NCBI GenBank assembly: GCA_037447655.1
Contig: JBBHKE010001185.1
Coordinates: 1 to 19,157, forward strand
Direction of reading: 5' to 3'
Source: Zygnema cylindricum
Lineage: Eukaryota; Streptophyta; Zygnematophyceae; Zygnematales; Zygnemataceae
DNA: 19,157 bases
Part shown: in pieces, positions 16,301 through 19,157 of the stretch
Numbering within the stretch: position 1 is the stretch's first letter
Layout of the letters: each line of letters begins with the position of its first letter
Translations under genes and position numbers: made by a program
The notes under the pieces: model-generated
Told to the model about the DNA's origin: nothing
The model's input: only the letters and a program-made list of their open reading frames with translations
Databases searched by the model: none

Positions 16301-18650
16301 TCTCTCCTCCCCTCCCTCTCTTCCCCCTTTCCCTATTCCCCCCCTCTCCCTCTCCCCTCCCTCTCCCTCTCCCCTCCCTTTCCCTCTTGCCCCCCTTTCC
16401 CTCTCCCCTCTCTCTCCCTCTCCCCTCCCTCTCCCTCTCCCCCCCTGCACTTCTCTCTCAATAATGGCACAAAAGAGGATGAAATCCACCTACCGCCAAT
16501 CCCCCAAAACCCCTCCTTCCACCCATCCCCCCAGAGAGGGAGAGGAAGAGGGAGAGGGAGAGGGAGAGAAAGAGAGAGGGAGAGAGAGAGGGAGAGGAGA
16601 GGGAGAGGGAGCGGAGGATGAGGGGGAGAGAGTGAGAGAGAGTGTCGGGGAGAGGAGGAGGGGAAGGAGAGGGAGAGAGCAGAAGAAAGAAGGGAAAGAG
16701 ATTTCACCTTGATTCTTCTCTCTTTTCGAATTTTAAGGAAGAGATCTTCAGCTTTTCTGAACCATCCCACTCGGCCGTAAAGCGATATTAGTGTGGAATA
16801 TGTCATCGAATTCGGGAAAACACTGGCCTTTATTTCTCAAAAAAAGGAAAAGAAGAAAAAAATAAGAGAAAAAAGAAAAAGCGAAAAGAGAAAAAGAGAA
16901 AAAAAAAGAGAGAAAGAGAAAAAAGGAAAAGAGAAAAAGGAAAAAGAGAAAAAAGAAAGGGGAAAAGAGAAAAAGAGAAAAAAGAAAAAGAGGAAGAGTA
17001 AACCAACGGAAAAGTTAGTGTCGAATATTGTGTTGAACTTTCGGTATCGTTATTAAATGTATAATTATAATAATTATAATAATAGAAATAATTATGCATC
17101 GTTTAACCAAATAATATATTGCGATACAATGTAGCAAGGGTACAAGTTTGATATGCTACAAGATATGAGGGAGGGAGGGAGGTAGGGAGGGGGAGAGAGA
17201 GAGAGAGACGGAGAGGGAGAGAGAGAATATACGTAAGGATAACAAAAGTAATGTAAGGATTAAAAAAGTAGGATTTAGACGTTCAAAAGGATAAGATGCT
17301 ACTCATAGAATTAGAAAAAGACGTAAAAAAAATTATTTGCACTTTCGTATCGTCGATTTTTCACCACTCCTTTAAACATTTCTCTCTGTTTTTCTTCCGG
17401 TTTTCAATTTCTCCTTTCCATTTTTCATTTCATCTACTTCCACTTTCCATTTTCTATTTTCCATTTTTTAATTTTCCGTTTCCAATTCTCCATTTTTTGT
17501 CTTCATTTTTTTTCCAAATTCCGTATTCCGTTTTCCGTTTTACCTGTTCCATTTGTTCGACCAACCGTGTGGCTTTTACGGGTTCCATGCCATTGGCGTG
17601 AACTTTCAGTACCGTGTTATAAGTCACTAAATTGGGTACTATTCCCTCCGCCTGTATTTCCATCATGTCACGTCACATCGCGAGTTTTTCAAAATCGTCA
17701 AAATAGCCAAAATAGTCAAAATCGTCAAAATAGTCAAAATAGTCAAAAATAGTCAAAATTAAAAATAGCCAAAATAGTCAAAATAGTCAAAATAGTCAAA
17801 ATAGTCAAACTAGTCAAAATGGACAACATAATCAAAATAATCAAACTATTCAAAATAGTCAAAATATTCAAAAATAGTAGAAAGAAAAATCGGTTTTCTC
17901 AACTGACACCCAAAACTTGAAATCTGAACCGTTTGTTCCAAAAGTCAAACGCTGGGCAATTTCTCACTCAATTTTTACTGTTTTGGCATCACCGATGTCA
18001 CGCTCAAGACACCTCACAAAACATTATGTCACATAGTCATGTACCGTAATTAAATAAAAAAATTGATGTTGATGGAATGATAAAGACGGAAAAAATATGG
18101 TGCTGCCATTGAATTCATTGAAATGTCCATTTGAAGCTTTCTCTCACCCTCTTTCCCCATCCCCCTCTCCCTCCCTACCCCTACCCCTTTATGTCCCCTT
18201 CCCCCTCTCCCTCCCTGTCCTCGTCTCCTCCCTTCCAATTGCATTGTTACATCCGTCACAGTAACTAGTGTGGAATGAGAGAAGGAGAGAGGCAAAGAAA
18301 GAAGAGAGACATAGAGAGTGCGAGAGAGAGAGACAGAGAGACAGAGAGAGAGAGTGAGAGGCAGAGAGAGATAGAATAAAAGTTTAATAGGGAGGGAAAA
18401 AGAGAAAGTGAGAGAAGATAAAGAGAGAAAGCAAGAGAGAGGACCGTGATAGAGAAACAAAGTAAGAGAGAAATATTGAATAGAGAGAGGGATGAAGAAA
18501 TGAAGATAGAAAGAGGGTGGGAGAGAGGGAGAGAGGGAGAGAGAGACCTTCATTCTCTCGAAGAGAGCCAATGCTTCTGGTCTCATATTGTTGTCGCCGT
18601 AAGTTTTGATCATTGCATTGAAACTCACCACAGTGGGCTTCAAATTCCAC
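13376..18650 (-). CDS. P-class pentatricopeptide repeat protein, 3' part, six exons, with two frame conflicts
   Basis: Exons in transcript order are 18650-18548, 17651-17544, 16827-16708, 16096-15959, 15150-14890 and 13599-13376. All introns are GT-AG. The first visible exon starts in phase 2; the next junctions are phase 0. They encode nine tandem PPR motifs of mostly 35-36 residues: [63 protein letters not shown], a short 30-residue one, [46 protein letters not shown], and [20 protein letters not shown] ending in GTD and a stop. PPR motifs bind RNA about one base each; most P-class proteins work in plastids or mitochondria. No E, DYW or SMR domain is present. Two faults: the A6 run at 15092-15087 has one base too many for the motif register, and the 14890/13599 junction is one base out of phase. 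These mean sequence error, unusual splicing or early decay. The 5' exons are missing. Subfamily unknown. Confidence 0.85.
13608..13965 (+). repeat. GA-rich tract with copies of the last exon border, PPR intron
   Basis: Imperfect GGGAGA units run almost without pyrimidine to about 13745. At 13764-13799 and again near 13811-13830 the sequence resembles the border of the last exon (13581-13615): TTCTTCAT-ATGACA is shared by the first and CAT-TATGACAGA by the second. On the coding (minus) strand the copy keeps GTCATTTATGAAGAA beside the exon's GTCATACATGAAGAA. Pyrimidine on the coding strand, this tract lies before the final acceptor. Confidence 0.7.
14102..14141 (-). repeat. Copy of the 14890 exon end and donor (distal)
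   Basis: CTTACCTCTCCTTCTCC is identical to the plus-strand sequence at the true donor (from 14886), then ACTCCT and TCTA-CCTCC follow with small gaps. The donor GT (14105-14106) is kept. It shares the outer word CTGCCTTT with the copy at 14777-14836, so these two are more like each other outside the exon than like the original. Confidence 0.75.
14133..14719. repeat. Pentanucleotide satellite (TCCTC)n then (CCCCT)n, 490 bases of pure pyrimidine
   Basis: From 14230 to 14719 the plus strand contains only C and T. Units are first TCTCC, then CCCCT from about 14330 to 14670, with a few length slips. On the coding strand of the PPR gene this reads as (GGGGA)n, so the intron RNA would hold dozens of G4 runs. 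Open frames through it (Ser-Pro-Leu on one strand, Gly-Glu-Arg on the other) are a by-product of the repeat. Confidence 0.95.
14777..14836 (-). repeat. Copy of the 14890 exon end and donor (proximal)
   Basis: About 60 bases align with the true exon end and donor at 14886-14943 with few gaps. Shared words include CTTACCT, TCCTTCTCC, TCTATCGCCTCCTC and CTCTCCCCCTCC. The donor GT (14780-14781) is kept. On the minus strand it still reads [13 protein letters not shown] beside the exon's [13 protein letters not shown]. Confidence 0.82.
15235..15400 (+). repeat. Purine-rich tract in the PPR intron 15151-15958
   Basis: Imperfect GGGGAGGGAGGA units. On the coding strand it is pyrimidine and lies 85 bases upstream of the acceptor at 15151, so it may extend the polypyrimidine tract. 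Confidence 0.85.
15838..15935 (+). repeat. Pyrimidine-rich tract in the PPR intron 15151-15958
   Basis: CCCCTCCC and CCTCCTCC units begin just after the donor at 15958. On the coding strand this is GGAGGGG, complementary in type to the tract at 15235-15400 in the same intron. Confidence 0.85.
16070..16490 (-). repeat. Three copies of a PPR exon start, with acceptor, in the preceding intron
   Basis: The start of exon 16096-15959 (acceptor TAG, then GTCGATCCCATCCTCTACTG, GCCATAATAGAG region) recurs on the minus strand near 16195-16152, 16257-16226 and 16490-16456. The first copy matches at about 37 of 42 positions. Copies one and three keep the acceptor TAG. All three keep frame and read [25 protein letters not shown] and [14 protein letters not shown] beside the exon's [13 protein letters not shown]. 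The copies end at the same place and run into GGGAGA filler, so the rest of the exon was not copied or was lost. Confidence 0.85.
16533..16690 (+). repeat. GA-rich tract in the PPR intron 16097-16707
   Basis: GAGAGGGAGAGG units near the donor side. It can pair with the CTCCCTCTCC filler at 16250-16450 of the same intron. Confidence 0.85.
16838..17003 (+). repeat. (GAAAAA/AAAGAG)n tract in the PPR intron 16828-17543
   Basis: About 165 bases of nearly pure A and G, built on GAAAAA and AAGAGAA. On the coding strand it is T- and C-rich and directly precedes the acceptor at 16828, so it forms an exceptionally long polypyrimidine tract. Confidence 0.9.
17015..17045 (-). repeat. Copy of the start of exon 16827-16708 in its preceding intron
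   Basis: TTAGTGTCGAATATTG-TTGAA-CGG resembles the exon at 16788-16816 (TTAGTGTGGAATATG-CGAA-CGGG), about 22 of 29 positions. On the minus strand it reads ESSTQYSTL beside the exon's PNSMTYSTL in the same frame. Confidence 0.6.
17165..17228 (+). repeat. GGGA/GA microsatellite
   Basis: GAGGGAGGGAGG followed by GAGAGAGAGA in the middle of the PPR intron 16828-17543. Confidence 0.85.
17395..17540 (-). repeat. TTTTCCATT-type minisatellite after the donor at 17543
   Basis: Imperfect units of about 10-13 bases (CCATTTTTC, CCACTTTCC, CCATTTTCT, CCATTTTTTAA, CCGTTTCC) run up to the exon 17651-17544 donor. On the coding strand the units read GGAAAATGGAAAA and resemble the exon end ATGGAACAG plus GTAAAACGG, so they may have grown from that border. 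Confidence 0.55.
17688..17878 (+). repeat. (TCAAAATAG)n 9-bp minisatellite
   Basis: About twenty units with small variants (TCAAAATCG, CCAAAATAG, one extra A) run through the PPR intron 17652-18547, starting about 37 bases beyond the exon border. The repeat is direct and without spacers, so it is a simple satellite. Confidence 0.92.
18135..18547 (+). repeat. Pyrimidine tract then GA tract in the PPR intron 17652-18547
   Basis: CCCTCTCCCTCC units cover 18140-18232; GAGAGA and GGGAGA units cover 18280-18547 up to the donor at 18547. The two tracts are complementary in type and could pair in the RNA. Confidence 0.85.
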
Positions 18651-19157
18651 CTGAAAAAAAGAAAAAACGGTAAAGACCACGCGAAATTTTCTCTTTATTT
18701 TGTTTCCTCTATTTTGATTTTCTCTGTTTTCAGTTTTCTTTTATTTTTCTGAATTTTATCTGATTTTTTTATATTTTATTTTTATTTTTTATCTAATTTT
18801 CCTTCGACTTTGTATTTCCAAAGAACACGAAACTGAATTGAAATTGAAACTGAAACTGAAACAGACTGAAACGGGAATGAAAACGGAAACGGGAACTGAA
18901 CAAGGAACCGAAAATGAAGCTGAAATGGAAACTAAAACTGAAACTAAATAAACCGGTGCTCAGAAATCCAAATACGTTTTTTTTATCTCTCTTCGCTCAC
19001 GCTTGTCAAAGACGTTTTCAGATAAAAAACATTTTTGTATCGAACAAAAAAAAAAAAAACTGATCAAAAAAAGTTATGATCGAGAAAGTATTTCAAATTC
19101 CACTGTGAGGAAACAGCCAATCACTATTATTCCCATATTTTTTTTTATAACGTCCAT
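18651..19157. other. Upstream PPR sequence, presumed intron
   Basis: No further PPR exon is recognised on the minus strand, although the exon at 18650 begins in phase 2 and so needs one. A hexanucleotide array of the GAAACT/GAAACG type fills 18835-18949. At 19091-19105 TTTCAAATTCCACTG repeats the exon border at 18639-18653 (TTCAAATTCCAC plus CTG). Confidence 0.55.

Noticed and set aside
17688-17878. Regular short repeats resembling a CRISPR array
   Set aside because: Units are 9 bases, adjacent and without unique spacers, inside an intron of a eukaryotic gene.

Overview
The window is nuclear DNA of a photosynthetic eukaryote on the green-plant line, most likely a land plant or a close streptophyte alga. 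The sequence shows a sigma-70-type factor split by four GT-AG introns (nuclear-encoded plastid sigma factors are known from plants and algae), a P-class pentatricopeptide repeat (PPR) gene split by at least five introns, a Ty1/copia retrotransposon remnant, and AT-rich intergenic DNA full of microsatellites. I cannot name the species. The intron-rich PPR gene would suit a non-seed plant better than a flowering plant, but that is inference.

Layout. 1-413: end of a decayed copia element, followed by a small palindromic repeat cluster. 601-2010: non-coding DNA rich in CGTAC words, with two transposon-end-like motifs. 2011-2162: pyrimidine-rich leader. 2163-7030 (+): sigma factor gene with five exons, all introns in phase 0, predicted product 933 aa with a very long low-complexity N-terminal region. 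7031-13375: intergenic DNA with two related, broken retroelement-like coding fragments (9199-9412 minus; 11294-11791 plus), a 549-bp element with terminal inverted repeats (9419-9967), and diverged direct repeats. 13376-18650 (-): 3' part of a PPR gene, six exons visible and nine tandem motifs. Its 5' end was not found in the window. Every complete PPR intron holds long purine or pyrimidine tracts.

Main observation. Most introns of both genes contain degenerate copies of one of their own flanking exon/intron boundaries. Examples are the end of sigma exon 1 with its donor (4505-4534), the start of sigma exon 4 with its acceptor (5960-5981), the start of a PPR exon copied three times in the preceding intron (16140-16490), and both borders of the last complete PPR intron. 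Some copies keep the splice dinucleotide and the reading frame. Short-range tandem duplication across splice junctions is the simplest reading; whether it made the introns, lengthened them, or provides alternative splice sites is open.

Functional link. A plastid sigma factor directs the plastid RNA polymerase to promoters, and P-class PPR proteins usually bind plastid or mitochondrial RNAs, so both genes may act in organelle gene expression. They are 6.3 kb apart, converge tail to tail, and nothing in the sequence shows a shared control. The PPR gene carries a one-base surplus in a homopolymer and a second one-base phase conflict at its last junction, so it is either decaying or affected by sequence error.
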